DNA of 64,000 nt from Ancylostoma caninum (GCA_037903475.1 JBAJFG010000047.1:2146001-2210000); one strand, 5' to 3'. Shown: positions 43,136 through 55,984, numbered from the stretch's first letter. Program-made: numbers and translations. Notes: a model not told the origin generated them from the letters alone.

Positions 43136-45899
43136 CGACCCAAAGATTTAAGACCACATGTGGCTGCGGCGGTGGGGGGGGGGGGGGGAATGGGGAGAAT
43201 GGAGGAGCGATCAGAGTTACTAGAACACTAAATTTCTAGAAAAATAGCATGTTTTCTGAAGAAAATTCCGCTCCATATAGTAGGTTATAGCAACTCCACC
43301 CGGACTGCTTTGTGAAATTCTTTAAAAGTTGTAATTTTTAAAGTTAGTGGAATTTTGCTGCTAAATGTTGCAGAATGATGAAACACCACCTGAGGTTGTG
43401 CATGATATTTCTGTGATTTTTCGGTAGGAGTTTGCTATAAGGAATATACTTCCCAGTTTTTTGTTCTCTTTATTTTTTACTGAATTCTCTCAAAAAGAAG
43501 CAAGAAAAAAAAAGAAAAAAAGATCAGATGCGAGAAAACCGTTAACGCGCAAAAATTAACAAAACAGAAAGGTCGTATTGTCGACTGTACAAGACGACAG
43601 GAAGTGCTTACTTGACTCATTTACTGAAATTTCAGGAAATCAACTAAGTGATTTTGTAATTATGTAAGAGCAGTAATGATAATTATGTAGAAATGTCAAA
43701 GCAAGACAAGATTAGAGTGGAAATTACAAGAATCATATGATGTGCTTCAAAATACCTCGAAAATGAGCTGCTTTGCATGGGAAAGTACAAAGTGTGCAAA
43801 AACAGAATAAAGCAGAATTTTGTCACGAATGTGAACAGAATTTCGATAGTAAAATCCCAAAGCGCATTGCCATAGTCACTTTAGTAACAGAATCAGAAAA
43901 TAAACCTGCCAATTGTTGTTTAGGTGGAGTGAGAAGGTCCGTAATCCATTTGTCGCTGGATCATACCTGGTGGATGCCATGGTTTACTCCTGCTTAGTAC
44001 CTAATTCCTTGAAAAATAATGACAGATGGGACTTATCCGAACCCAGGCAAGTCATTCAAGTTTTCCTCTTTTCTTGCCTTCTCTTTCTGTTGCTGATATT
44101 CTTTTGCTTCTATGCCGTCTCGATGTCACCTAATTAATTATTTTGTCTATTAAATGCACTCGAAGGTGCTCTGCTATGACACAAAAAGAATCACAAAACC
44201 GGAGGATGAACTATAATTGAAAGATTGGTTGTGCAATGTCAAGAAGAACGATACTGCGTTTATACTTTCATGAACTCTGTTTTGTTTCGCCAAAGAATTT
44301 CCATTTCCTTGCCCACTAAACACTGCCCGATCCTTATAAGCGACTGGAAGTTGCACACTACGCACGTACTAACGGAAGCACTCCGCCCATATTCGACACC
44401 ACCGCCACCCGAATATAATAATTGCAGGTTGAATGAAACCAATGAGGCGCTACAATTGCTGAAGCGAGTAACGAGCAGCAACGGAGTAGCGCCCATGAAC
44501 GAATGCAGGGACAATTGCGGCTCCGAGGGACACCAAAGACGAACGGCATCGTGCGAAAAACGCGACAATGAACGCATGGATACACAGCGATCGTTTCTGG
44601 GAGAAGTCAGTCGTTCAACGATTAGGTGAAGGGAAAGCAGTGAATCGAGCAGTCAGCTCCTTCTGTTTCAATGTCTAACTGCATTACCATATGTCAGTGA
44701 AATACCCTTTAGGTTCAGTATACACTGTCTATCCGCAAAGGCCTGATATACTCTAACTGGATAAAAACCACCTAAAAATGCACACAAGACTAACGGCTAG
44801 TGCCATTTTCCGCCAGCAGTTGAAACCTCTATAGAGCGGATTTAGGCCAAGTATCTGACATGATGTTCCAGAACCTCCACAAATTCATAAAATAACAGTG
44901 ACGAAGGTGGTGTTTTGGTCAGGTTTTGAAAATTTCCTGAAATCCGTAGGTGTCAAACTTAAAGCGTAGTGTACTGGATTTCAACAGAATCTGATAGTCG
45001 TCAGGCTTAGCACCACCGATTTCTTGAAATTCAAATCTTTTAAGAAATTGGAAGTTATTGATTGTAAAAGCGTTTTTTTGTATATGTAGATATTTCTCTG
45101 CAGCAAACGCTGCAGCAAAACTCAGAATGAATTTGAAAATTTCGAAAATCAAGGGCTCTCTCCGTAACAGCTACCGGTTCCAAAAACTTCCTGAATCAGA
45201 GGCGTTCATATTTTTGAACTGAACACATACAAAAAGGGGAGCATGCTGCCATTCATAAGATAAAAAAAACAGGAAATTGTGCGCAATCCCTCTTCCCTAC
45301 CACAAAATTTACCTATAATTTCGTGGCATGCTCGTACTCTCATAAATGAACAGCACGGATGCGGCTAGAAAAGCGTGATACGTTGAGTACAATCCTGTCC
45401 TCCTTGTTGTTCACCTCAAGATTTCCTCTGTCTCTAGCAGCAAGTGAGGAAGAATGAGAGCAAATGAGGGGAGATGCTGGTAGAGTTCGTGTTCGATGTA
45501 CTACGTCTTTCGGGCTGCGTTACTGTCACATACATAGATGTCAGAATGAGTATTTCTTTTATGAGAGCATAGAATGTCTTATAAAAATGCTCTAAGTATA
45601 TACACATATACGTCACTGAAGCTAACTTGTTTAGATATTTTCATAGCAGATCCCAAATTACTTGGTTTCGAGCTGCTAAATATGGAATTGAGTTTAACCT
45701 GTGTACAATGCGCTAAATTTGAGCTATGTGGAATAGTGCTGTTGTGTTAGAAAAATATTAATAATATATAGAAAGGATTGGTAGACAAATGCCAAGAGAC
45801 ATGTATGCGAAAAACGGAAATAAAATTATAACTAGCGTGATCGAACATGATGAGAACTATGAAACTACAGACAGTTTTTCAAAAGAATAACATGCAATT

Positions 45900-46030
45900 A
45901 TTGAGCAACACGAATTTGAAGTTGCCGCACCGTTGCAAGCAACACCACACATGAAGTTGCTACGCCGTTGCGAGCAACACCACATATAATATTGCTGTAC
46001 CGTTGCATACAAGACCACATCACATTTTGC
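45900..46030 (-). repeat. 35-36 bp minisatellite, about 3.5 copies
   Basis: GAAGTTGCCGCACCGTTGC and AGCAACACCACA alternate every 35-36 bp. Read on the minus strand it is the unit found at 50736-50985. Confidence 0.8.
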
Positions 46031-47166
46031 TGTTGCAGCTGGTAAGTTTATAGAACAAAACTGTGCAGACACAATGTTTTTATCTTGAGACTGAAACCTT
46101 TTTTTGTGTTAAGTACGCGGATGGGTCACCATAAAAGGCACCAAGGATGATAATGTCATGAGATGAGAAACATGTCCTTTTAAATTAGAAAAAACAACAA
46201 AAGAGGAAGCAACATTGGTTGTCATTTCTTGGGGTTGAATAAACATCACTTAATTGAAGTGGATGGATGATAGAAAGAAATTAATGGAAAGAAGACGAAG
46301 AAAGCCTTCTAAGAGACCTTATCAAATGGAATATTTTCATAATGAACTAGATCAAGACATCAACACACCAGCGAAGAGGTGATCAGACAGTTTCTATCAA
46401 CGAGCGTTAATGCGATAAATATTGAGCAAAAATCGATAATTAAGAATGAAGTGTGTAGGAGTGTGGAGGTGAAGAGTGGAGTGTATGCGGCGGTGAGCGG
46501 CATGCACCTGTGCGGAACTCGTTCCGGTCAGCATTTATTCATTAATGCAATTAACGCGCGCAATTTCACAACTGCAAACAAGGCCCCCTGTGTCAAGTGG
46601 CCTGGAAGTGTGATGTAGATGCGCATCGATCAACGACGTTTCCGGTGACTAAAATTAGCGTCGATTTGTTCTCGTTAAACGCGTTCGAAACAGCCTTGAG
46701 ATGCAGATAATCGGAGTTTATGGAGAGGAATGAAGAAACAATGGCCAGAAGGAAAAAAAGCAGAGAAAATGTGGAGAATTGAAATGGGTAGAAATTCCAC
46801 AGTAACTTAATGGCAGAGTAAGTGCAGGACCAGAAAGGGAGACATCAAGCGACTGTCATGATTATTTCGAATTATTTTCCGTATACATACACCTGAAAAG
46901 CGGTCTATTTAGACACCAGGCCTAGTTTGAAAGAGATGCAAAAAAATCGCTGTCAGCCGCCCATCTTGAAAATGGGAAGCAATTAATAATTATGGAAACA
47001 ATTAAAAGCATTAACAATCGTGAGAGACTGCGATGACGTTCCTGTTGCTTATTTTACAACGACGAAGCCTCCGATTTCCTTCACTTTTCAGTTCTCTTTT
47101 TAGGGAAAATTCTTGAGTGTGGGGGGTGCCAAGCAAGTAACCATCCATTATCAAAGAAAATAAGTA

Positions 47167-48702
47167 CTGGCCAAAAAGGTATCACCTTTCTAACTTTTTT
47201 CAATAACTTATCCCTAGGTGAAGCTTAAAAATTCCAGTTCTAGCATACAATGTAGCTACTCATTGCTAATGCATGGAGTTATTTAGGCTCTCACTGCGGT
47301 TGCAAATTTTTGCGAGGGAAAAATTTCTACTTAAAAACGTCAAAAGCGCTGATTTCGCACGAGTCATATTCAGCTACTGTGCGACTTGTGGCGCTGAAAG
47401 CTTCACTAAATCGAACTTTTCCAGAGAAATAAATTCATATTCAACCGAATCTCAGTGCGTTGAGAACGAGTCGTGACATCTGCGGAGCTCAGTGCACATT
47501 ACCTTGAAATTGATCTCTTTCGGCAATTTTAGCCATTCTGGATCGCAACTACGGCCTTGTTTCAAGCTGGGTCTTGCTCTGCATGATGCTTTAACTCGAG
47601 CAGAAAGAGGCTGCTCGTGCGGGTGCTCTGATGATGCTCAACCGTTCCAGATATCCTGGCCGGACACATAGTTGCCAGTGGTGCACTTCTCGGGTATCAA
47701 GGTTTGCATTTTCATTTTGGTGGAGAAAGAGAAGTTTATAAAAGAGTATTTGCTTCTCATGAAAAGGCATGGCTGCTGGAGCATCTGGGTGACGCTGACA
47801 TCTAAATCTTTCCGAATATGATGAGTTAAGAGTAATCAAAGTAAATAGCAGCAGTCAGTGTGAGAGGGTGTAAGCCTCCGTGTTCTCAAGATTCATCCTT
47901 AATCGTCAGAAACATGATTTTCTAAACGCTCTATATAAGTCGCGGAATTCGATTGCGAGCTAATTAGCTCCTTTTATGGCAATGGAGCATGATACCTCAG
48001 CCCTGTGACATTTGCTTAAGATTACGTAACTTCTGAGTGCTATATTTTATCTAATTCGAGAAATAATGGGTGTTGTCGTTTTGTGTTATGTCACAGAAGA
48101 TCATACGCATTATTAAAAATAACGAGCCTCTCATTAAAATTGAATTCTCCCCCAAAATAAAAATCCAAAGCTCGGATCCTGTGACGTGCGCTACTGGTGA
48201 CCACGTGTCCGGCTGGGATATCTGGAACGGTTCAACATCCTGCGACCACAGTACAAGAAATCTTTTTTTGCTTGAGCTGACGCATCTTGCAGAACAAGAC
48301 CCAGCTCGAAACAAGACCGTAGTTGCGGTCCAGAATTTCTAGCACTGCCTAAAGAGGTTAATTTCAAGTTGATGTCTAGTGAGCTTCGGAGATGTCAAGA
48401 TTCCCTCTCAACTCACTGAAATTCAGTCGAATATGAATTTACTTCCTGGGAAAAGTTCGATTTTGGTGGAAATTCCAGCATTAAAGGTCGCGCAGCAGCT
48501 GAATATGACTCGTGCGAGATCATTGGTTTTGACCTTTTGAAGTAAAAAATTTTTCTCACAAAAATTTGCAAGCGCAGTGAGGGTCTTCATGCATCGGCAA
48601 TGATTAGCTACATATATGCTAGAATTAGAGTTTTCAAGCTTCACATAGGAAGTTAAAACATAAAAAAAAACAAAAGTTGAAAAGTGATATGTTTTTGGCC
48701 AG
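47167..48702. mobile_element. Tc1-like fold-back element, 1536 bp
   Basis: Both ends read CTGGCCAAAAA(G/C), next to TA on each side (47165-47166 and 48703-48704). The continuation GTATCACCTTTC / ATATCACTTTTC resembles the C. elegans Tc1 terminus. The two halves are imperfect reverse complements for several hundred bp: CGCAACTACGG(C/T)CTTGTTTC(A/G)AGCTGGGTC recurs as the reverse complement near 48310, as does CCGTTCCAGATATCC near 48220. No transposase is recognised. Confidence 0.8.
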
Positions 48703-48853
48703 TATTGTAGCTTCAAAATTCAAGCTTAGGATAGAATTTTCAAACGTGTGAGCTACTATTTTTATTTACATTCCTCTATACAGCATTACCATAAAATGAT
48801 GAATTAAAATTAACTACGCCTAAAACCCAGAGCCTAGACCTGGAATTACAACT

Positions 48854-48899
48854 CGCCGTTGCAGCAACTTCCATTGTCGCTTGAGTTGCTGCAACGGCG
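48854..48899. repeat. perfect 16 bp hairpin, 14 nt loop, GTTGC family
   Basis: CGCCGTTGCAGCAACT at 48854-48869 is exactly reversed as AGTTGCTGCAACGGCG at 48884-48899. Two oppositely oriented GTTGC-type units explain it. Confidence 0.75.
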
Positions 48900-49386
48900 T
48901 GGTGCAGTTGCTTACGTAAAAGGTGGCGTTTATTGCTGACGACTTCATGAAATTTTGTTAGTTGACTTGCAACGGCACAGCAACTCTGTGCATTTACATT
49001 CCACAAGGGTAAGTGCCTTGTCAATTGACTTTAACGATCAGAGAAGAGCGCAGAACTTTCGATCCCGAAAATTTTCACGCATATAAATAGTGTCGTAATT
49101 ACATGCAAGGAAACTCAGATATTGATCGAGATCTATGCCATTTAGGAACACTGTTTAAGCGTAAACAGAACAAATTTCGTGCGTCACTTGAACTTTGTAT
49201 GCTTATTACATGGTGGAAGCGTGTGGAGAGAGCACTTCAAGTAATAGCTCCACCAAATTCCCACCTTCCGCGCACCTGAAGCAGCAGTGTTTGAGTGCTT
49301 CTGGCGCATTAGAAGTTCAATACGTATATAAAAAATCAAATGATATGTTGGATAAGAAATAGCGCTGTACTTCGACAGAACTGACA

Positions 49387-49411
49387 TCATCATCATCATC
49401 ATCATCATCAC
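49387..49411 (+). repeat. (ATC)n microsatellite
   Basis: This is an uninterrupted trinucleotide run of about eight ATC/CAT units. Confidence 0.9.
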
Positions 49412-50735
49412 GTATTGTTTCCAAAATGCAGACTACACCCTATAGCACCTTAAGATTCTCCTTGTCATTAAAAACTACCACACGCATTTTGAATTGTGAC
49501 TTTATAATGCTGCAAAGATAAAACCTAAAAGTAATACAAATTACTCAGATAGAATTCAAAAATGTGCAAATTCAACAGGGTCGAATAAGTGCCTGAAGAA
49601 TCAACAAAATTAAAAGTATAGAATAAACCTAGGCACGTGGCATGTTCAAGAACTAATGCGGTTTCTAAATAGAGGCAAAAAGTAAGGGTTTATTTTATGT
49701 CCATTCCATAGGAGATTTGTCCAATTTTAGCTGCATTAACATTTGAAAAATCATAGTAAATATGTAGTACACTCCCAGTGCACCAAAGTTCACTTGTCTT
49801 GATTCATATACATGTATGTTTAACTCATAGAAATCTATTATCATTTATTACTGCATTGCGTCACATCTTATTTTTGTTTTCGTTCCACACCGTTTGCAAT
49901 GAGTTTGGAAGAACATTTGTAGGACAAGGATTTTTTGCAGCAGTGCGCTCAGCGAGTTCCTCGAAATATCTGACTCCTCGGCTAGTTCTCATTTTTCTTG
50001 GAAGCATTGCTCGTGGGGTATCATATCAACTCACCCTCTTCATGAACTCCCCCCCCCTCATGTGTAGGGAAACCAGGCATCTGAAACTAATATAAAGTAT
50101 GTCCCCTTCTATGAACTTTCTACGATTCATTCAACTTTTTTTCCACATAGCAACCAAGAATGAAATTAAGAGTGGGCTCATAATATTAGAGCGTACAGCA
50201 TATTTCTTACACATCTCTTGATTTTTGATGATTAGTCTTCTAGTGCGGAGCATGAAACACCGAGTAGTTCCTTTTGAGCTACAGTATATGTAGAATCAGA
50301 TTAAAGATGTATGCGGTTACTACAATACCTTGAAGCTCTCGATTTCTGGAAAAACAACTAGTGAAAATACTTCATGCTTGGATATCCGTTACTGATACAA
50401 AAAGTGATCACTATTTTCTCCTGCCCAAGAAGAAAACCACAACGAATAATGCCAAGTAACATAAAGAGGCGAACTAAAATGGCGCATCACATAGTTGTCA
50501 GAGTTCGTTTGGAAAGCGACTGCTGGGTAGATGATTATGAGCTGAGTATACGATCATATGTAGCTAGCAGAACATAAACAAAACGGTAAGTGACCGAGTA
50601 GTGCTGTTCTTTTGCCTGGTGTAGCACCCCATATGTGTCTTCTTATGCTATTTCTTCTCCAATTTTTCTTCGACTTCCCGGGGAAACACACTATATCGGT
50701 CTAAACATGGTGTTTCTCCGAAAGACCTGCTAATT

Positions 50736-50985
50736 GGTGTTGTCTGCAACGGCATTGCAACCTCAAATCTGGTGTTGCTTGCAACGACACAGCAACTTCA
50801 ACTGTGGTGTTGCGCGCAACAGCACTGCAACGTCAAAGGAAGTGTTTCTCGCAACGGAGTAGCAACTCCAAATGGAGTCTTTCTTGCAACGGCAGAGCAA
50901 CTTTATATGTGCTGTTGCTAACAGCGGCACAGCAACTTTCACAGTGATGTTACTGGCAGTGGAATCTATGTCGTTGCTCACATAA
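50736..50985 (+). repeat. 35 bp minisatellite, 7 copies
   Basis: The unit (GGTGTTGCTTGCAACG + GCACAGCAACTTCAAAT) recurs with exactly 35 bp spacing from 50736 to about 50980. Units diverge by substitutions only. Each unit contains GTTGC facing GCAAC, so each can form a small stem. Confidence 0.9.
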
Positions 50986-51865
50986 TGGAGAGGGGCAAGT
51001 GTTTTGCGAAGTCGGTTGATTAGGCGGCTCGTTAGGCCGACTGCGGGCAGACGAAATCTTATTCATTCATTCGAATCGTACGGGGAGAGGCCCTCGGATG
51101 TTAATCAGAGCCAATCACACAAGGCAGCGAGCCAATCATACTAAACATTCCTTTCTCATAGAAGGGAACAGTGAAAAGCCAAAATATTCCCTCAGAATAA
51201 TTTCAGCAAATGTGTCCTCGTGAATTATCGAAATCAGGTCAATATTCTGCAATTGAGAACGCACGTGTTAAAGCTGTGAAGAAACAACAGTTAATAGCAA
51301 AAAAAAACACTGTTTGTGTCATCATGCTAAGCCTATATCAAACATTGCGTGCATGCTGATCCAACTTCAAGAACATGGTTTATAGGAAAGGAAGAATGCC
51401 AGCGACAGTAAACATTCACTCCGAAAAACTCTTATTGGGGAATTCATTCGTTGTAGCACATTCAAAATTCGTTAAACGTCTTTACCTACATTTAGAAAGA
51501 TGGAGCTGAATGAACGGCTCGAGGACAGAAGTAGAAGCCTATCCAGTAAGGAGTGAAATTGGACGGTTGAAAAATCCTAAACAGCTTGGACTATGTTTCA
51601 CAATGACAACGTTGATCTTGAATCCACTTGGACGACTGCCGAGGTCTAGAAGAGGAGGTGAAACTTCCTGAGAAGGTAACTAAAAATGAAATGGCCAGAA
51701 AAAAGTGCAACAAAGCATCTTCAGATTATCCGAAAAATGTTGTGCCTCTAGAATATTTCATTCTACAACAAATAGTAGGATAACCAGTGAAGTAATAAAA
51801 GAAACCTCACAAAGGCACATAGACACTCGCTCACACACGGCAAGCCGTTAAGCCTAATCAATGAG

Positions 51866-52312
51866 CTAAATGGGGGAAATTAATATTACTATACGCTCAG
51901 AAAATCTATTAGAAGCGAGATAGCTGTAAAGTTTAATTACCGGAAGTGCTTCACTAGTATCATTATCAATAATTACACAAGCAGCTCGGTCATTGATACT
52001 AAAGAGATAACCGCCTGTCACCAAATAATACATTAATACGGCCAACTGGCACATAGGTCCACGTCTTATTGCTTGTTTGGCGAAATTATAGTCATGCAAA
52101 TGATCAGCATCGGCAGCATCAAAAGCGCGACCGAGCACGATACCGTAGCGATTATCACATAAATAGACGAAGGGAAATGTGAGAACGGAGCCGGCAGATG
52201 GTGTGGAGCAAGCCAGGAACGCCGGCGGCCCGCCAACGGTGTTGAGGTTAGCGCGGCGGAAAAAGCGCGTCGTTCCGGTCTGGTTTGGGTGAACGTGACT
52301 GCTTGGTTTCAA
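51866..52312 (-). CDS. unrecognised 148-codon ORF, doubtful
   Basis: The open frame covers a GC-richer patch and ends at 51866. It contains hydrophobic runs (SVLTFPFVYLC, LAVLMYYLVTGGYLF) but no domain I recognise. The same bases hold ATGCAAAT (octamer-like) and GC-rich blocks. It may be a composition effect or a conserved non-coding element. I see no clear splice sites or start context. Confidence 0.15.
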   Translation of the reverse strand: MKPSSHVHPNQTGTTRFFRRANLNTVGGPPAFLACSTPSAGSVLTFPFVYLCDNRYGIVLGRAFDAADADHLHDYNFAKQAIRRGPMCQLAVLMYYLVTGGYLFSINDRAACVIIDNDTSEALPVIKLYSYLASNRFSERIVILISPI

Positions 52313-52789
52313 TCATCAAAATCCCATAAATGTCAACTGATCGATCGATATTTTTAGTAACAATCCACGCTATCGGACCTGGATGTACTGGTCACTGGCT
52401 TAAACTAGGTAATTTTTTGCGATTGCTCTGGTGACTGAAACTTGTTCATTGGAAAAATAATAGTATCTCATTAGAGTAGCTCCATATGGGGTAGGGATTG
52501 TGGAGGGTTGTACAATGGAGATACATAAGAATGTATTAATCAACATCCCAAGGCTCCCGGGAGCCTTCGAGGATTTGCAAGAAACAGATTTGCTCTCAAG
52601 ACCTATATAATTCTCGTTGTAGGTGTTGTAGGTGCATGAGAGGATGGTGTGTTAGAGAGGTGTCCCTTTTGAGTTATGAAGAGCTAGGAAAGCTCACTAA
52701 GATTAAGGCTAAGACACAGGCCTGTGAAGAAAATCACTGCAAGGATTTCTCCCCCAGGACACAAGCCCTGGCCCCTTTTCCACCCTCCC

Positions 52790-53050
52790 GAACTAAGTCT
52801 GAACTTTCCTCAGCCAACGTCTTCTCAGTGTTCGCGCGCATACTGCCGTACGTCGGTCGTCGGCGGCTGCTCGTTCGTGCCTCACTGCCTCGCTGTGCCT
52901 CAGACTCTGCCTCGTCTCTCTCTTGAGTTGATTGCTTCGGAGGGCTAACGAGCCGATTCGTCGCGCCAAGAAGTTGTGATTAATAATTAGACGAGGTCCT
53001 GATTGAGTTACGCCCCGAAACGCGCCCTCCATCCGAAGCCAAACAAAACC
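52790..53050. promoter_or_regulatory. GC-rich block, possible regulatory element
   Basis: Dense CpG, CCTCGCTGTGCCTCAGACTC-type composition, and TAATAATTAGACGAGG at its 3' end. Overlapping open frames on both strands are best explained by composition. Confidence 0.25.
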
Positions 53051-55022
53051 TCGGGGCTTCTACCTTCACATATGCAAGGAAAGAGGGAATATAAAGTTGG
53101 TTGGAGGGTAAATGAATGGCAACCGATCACGAAGAAAATCATAAGAATGGTAGAAGACTGTCAAGCAAAGCAAAGTTCTTTTGAAGACGATGTGAACGGC
53201 TTGATTATCGTACATCGGGTAAGATTAAGCACAAATTTATGTTTCAAATGCACAACAACATTGCTGGGAACAGCGACATCTAATGAGCAAAAAAAGAGAA
53301 ATAGGTATAGAAATTATCCTCAGGGAGGTTTTGCAAGGCTATTCAAGAAGGCATTCCTTGGCACTGGGGCGCTAAAATGTACAGCAAAAGTAAGGAATTG
53401 TAAAAAAAAATCCGAAAGTCCTCAGAAAAGAGCTCTTTTTGGGTAACAGCACCTTCACAAGCGCTGCCCACCTAGCGAGAAAATTTTAATAAAATGAAAC
53501 ATTCAAAACAGTTCGAAAAGACAGTACTAATTGAGGAGGGCATGTTTACAAGCAGCACTAAGAAAACACAAATGGGAATTGAAGCTGCAATGAATGGAAG
53601 TATAAAAAAGAGAGGAAAGAAAGTAATAGGAAAATGCTCACTTGTTGGTCCGTTCAAATGTATTATTAACATTAACAACGTAACGTTACTAGCGTAGCAC
53701 ACAAGTACGAACGCTTCTGGAGAAGAGAAAGTGGGCGTGGAAATGCAACAATGTATCTGTCGTCGTTTTCTGTCCAGGTTCAGAAAGAAAAGGTAGCGAC
53801 ATCCTCCATTTTTCCGCTACAGTCGAGTCTTGCGCTCTTTATGGTGCAGTTCATGGTAGGACTGCTTGCTTGAAATTTTATTTATTTGAATAATTCGTAT
53901 ATACTGTTATACCTCACAGTTATGTTATATGAGCACGATTTTTTCGGCTCAGTGGCTTAACTTTTCATCGTCTATAAGCGGTCGAAGGTGTCGTTATTCC
54001 AAGAGCTAGCTCATAAAACACTTCCTCTAGTGGAGCATTTGACCTATAATACTTTGTTCGGAACACTGCGAGATCCGTTCTTGAGGACATTTACCACACA
54101 GAGATCCCGGGACGGAAAACACAGGCCAAACGCGTTCCCCCAGCAGCTAGTTCGAACTTATCTTGTAGCCCTATGAGCTGCGATGGCGGCGATCGTCAGG
54201 GCACAACACTAGGTGGTCAGTGTCGGTTGGGGAGTACTAAGCCCAGTCGGAATCCGAAAAGGTATTTTAAGTACTTACATACTAAATGAGAAATGATGAA
54301 CCATTTAGCGAAGACAGCCTAAATCATCTCAAATTCAAAGCTAAAGCTCGAAAAATCCATCTCAGTACGGAACTGTTTGATCCCGCTAGAACTCGTTGAA
54401 ACTTGTTATAGGACGTGTCAGATACAAGAAATTGTCATTTGAGCGTGTTTTTTTCTCAAACTGGAACTTTCCCAGGAAATTTCTCTCGTTCGAAGATGTC
54501 TTCCGATACGCTGTCAACTCCAAGAAATGCGCCTAGGTGGTATCAATTCTCCCCTCAAGTGGCATCTTTCGTTTTTGAAAAACTACCTTCGTTTTTGAAA
54601 AAAACCGTCATTAAAGGCAGCACTAACGGAAATTTTTGGGTTGAAGATTTCGCGGTATGTCGGGGTTTTTAGAGACGATGAACTCATTGACAACGATGAA
54701 GTAGCGTGAAACACGCGAAAAACACAGAAAATGATGGCGGTGTTTCATGTGTGCCCACAACGCGGACGAGTGTTCCGTGATGGGTCCCGCCACGGAACCC
54801 TGCAAATGATAAGGATTTCATAAACAAGCCATCACTGAAGCACATACGCACACTCTGTCAACGGCGTTAGTTGGCGCGAAAGAACCCTATGTCCAGAGCG
54901 GCAGGTGTGTCCATGGCAGTATCTTCGCAGGGAAGCGGCCATTGAAGGTGTTCAACTTACTGTTGCCATTGTCCAGCGGTCGGCTACATGGTAAGCGATT
55001 CGTTTCAGAAGTGAAAATTTCC

Positions 55023-55062
55023 GTCAATAATGGTCAAAAACCACTTCTTGACCATTATTGAC
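55023..55062. repeat. 15 bp perfect hairpin followed by a T run
   Basis: GTCAATAATGGTCAA (55023-55037) is exactly reversed as TTGACCATTATTGAC (55048-55062) with a 10 nt loop. A run of T follows within 3 nt. It could be a small fold-back or a transcript stem; no box elements are seen. Confidence 0.7.
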
Positions 55063-55984
55063 AGTTTTTTTTCTAAAATGAAGTGTGCCACCCTGAGGGG
55101 AAACTTGCTGGTGTAGTGCGCATCTCCAGCCAAAATTCGGACATGATACGTCTCCTACAGGTTGAGCAACACCTGATTATCACTGGAGCGCACCAGAGTG
55201 CAGGGAGGGATAGAGTAAATGGTTGAACGACAGTGATCTTCAGCCACGATTTTGATGATCCTGCAGACGTGCCTCTGTGAAATCTGCTTCTGTCTAACAT
55301 CAGAAGAGAGTTAGAGGTTGGCTATGCCCCGGAAATTGGTGCTACGCCCCCTGAATCTGCAGGACGCTACTAAGTCCTGGTGGTCAATGACCACCTGGTG
55401 GTGCGCCCTGGCGATCGTCCCTCCCCCCCCCCCACCACCCGAAATGCTGTGATTCGGGTGCGAAGAAGTGGTTCGCATGCCGCAAACCTAAGATGGCAGC
55501 TTAGATTTCCGAACGCGTATGCGCATTCCGCCGGAGAGCTTAATGGATGCAGCGGTCCCGTGCTGGACCTCTAGATCCGCACAGCACCCGCACGTGTCCC
55601 CACTGCACGTACCTCGTCTGGTCGCTTGTTGCAGTGAGCCACGGTTTTACCCTGGCTTCAGCCGACCTGGCGAGTCTCGCAGAGCTCGACTTGTATCCGC
55701 CGAAGCGGAGAAATGACTGAGCCCTGGGGCTCAAGAATCTGCTTTTATATACCTCTAAAGGGGGTGAGTCGTCACACAACAAGTAGGAAGTGGAAGCAGG
55801 ACATGAGGGGCAGAACCTAGGTTGAACAACGTCACAGTTAAAGGGGACTTCAGCTACCCGCTTTAACGCAGCCGAAACGCGGTGTGCTGCTAGCAGCAGT
55901 TGAAACGCAGCACTCCTTCACCATGCAACAATGCCTGCTTTCTATTCTTTGCAGGTGTGGCTTGGCAGGTTCCGCTGCGTTTGG

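Larger units (their letters stand above)
38700..47166. other. gene-poor segment
   Basis: No gene supported. It holds a GC-rich block (39000-39370), a TAATTA palindrome (40284-40307), GTTGC clusters (41310-41410, 42965-43135, 45900-46030), the TTCGAA satellite foldback (41429-42959) with a possible nested element, and G tracts at 42341 and 43174. A 134-codon frame at 44225-44629 is unrecognised. Confidence 0.5.
48703..54900. other. gene-poor segment
   Basis: No gene supported. It holds a 16 bp hairpin (48854-48899), an (ATC)n run (49387-49411), a C9 tract (50049), the 35 bp minisatellite (50736-50985), a 148-codon frame (51866-52312) of unknown status, an 18 bp palindrome (52550-52567) and a GC-rich block at 52790-53050. 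Confidence 0.5.

Noticed and set aside
44225..44629. 134-codon plus-strand frame and opposing 105-codon frame
   Set aside because: Both strands are open over the same GC-richer patch. No domain.
53003..53446. 147-codon plus-strand frame
   Set aside because: Unrecognised, Lys/Ser-rich from A-rich DNA, no domain, no splice or start context.
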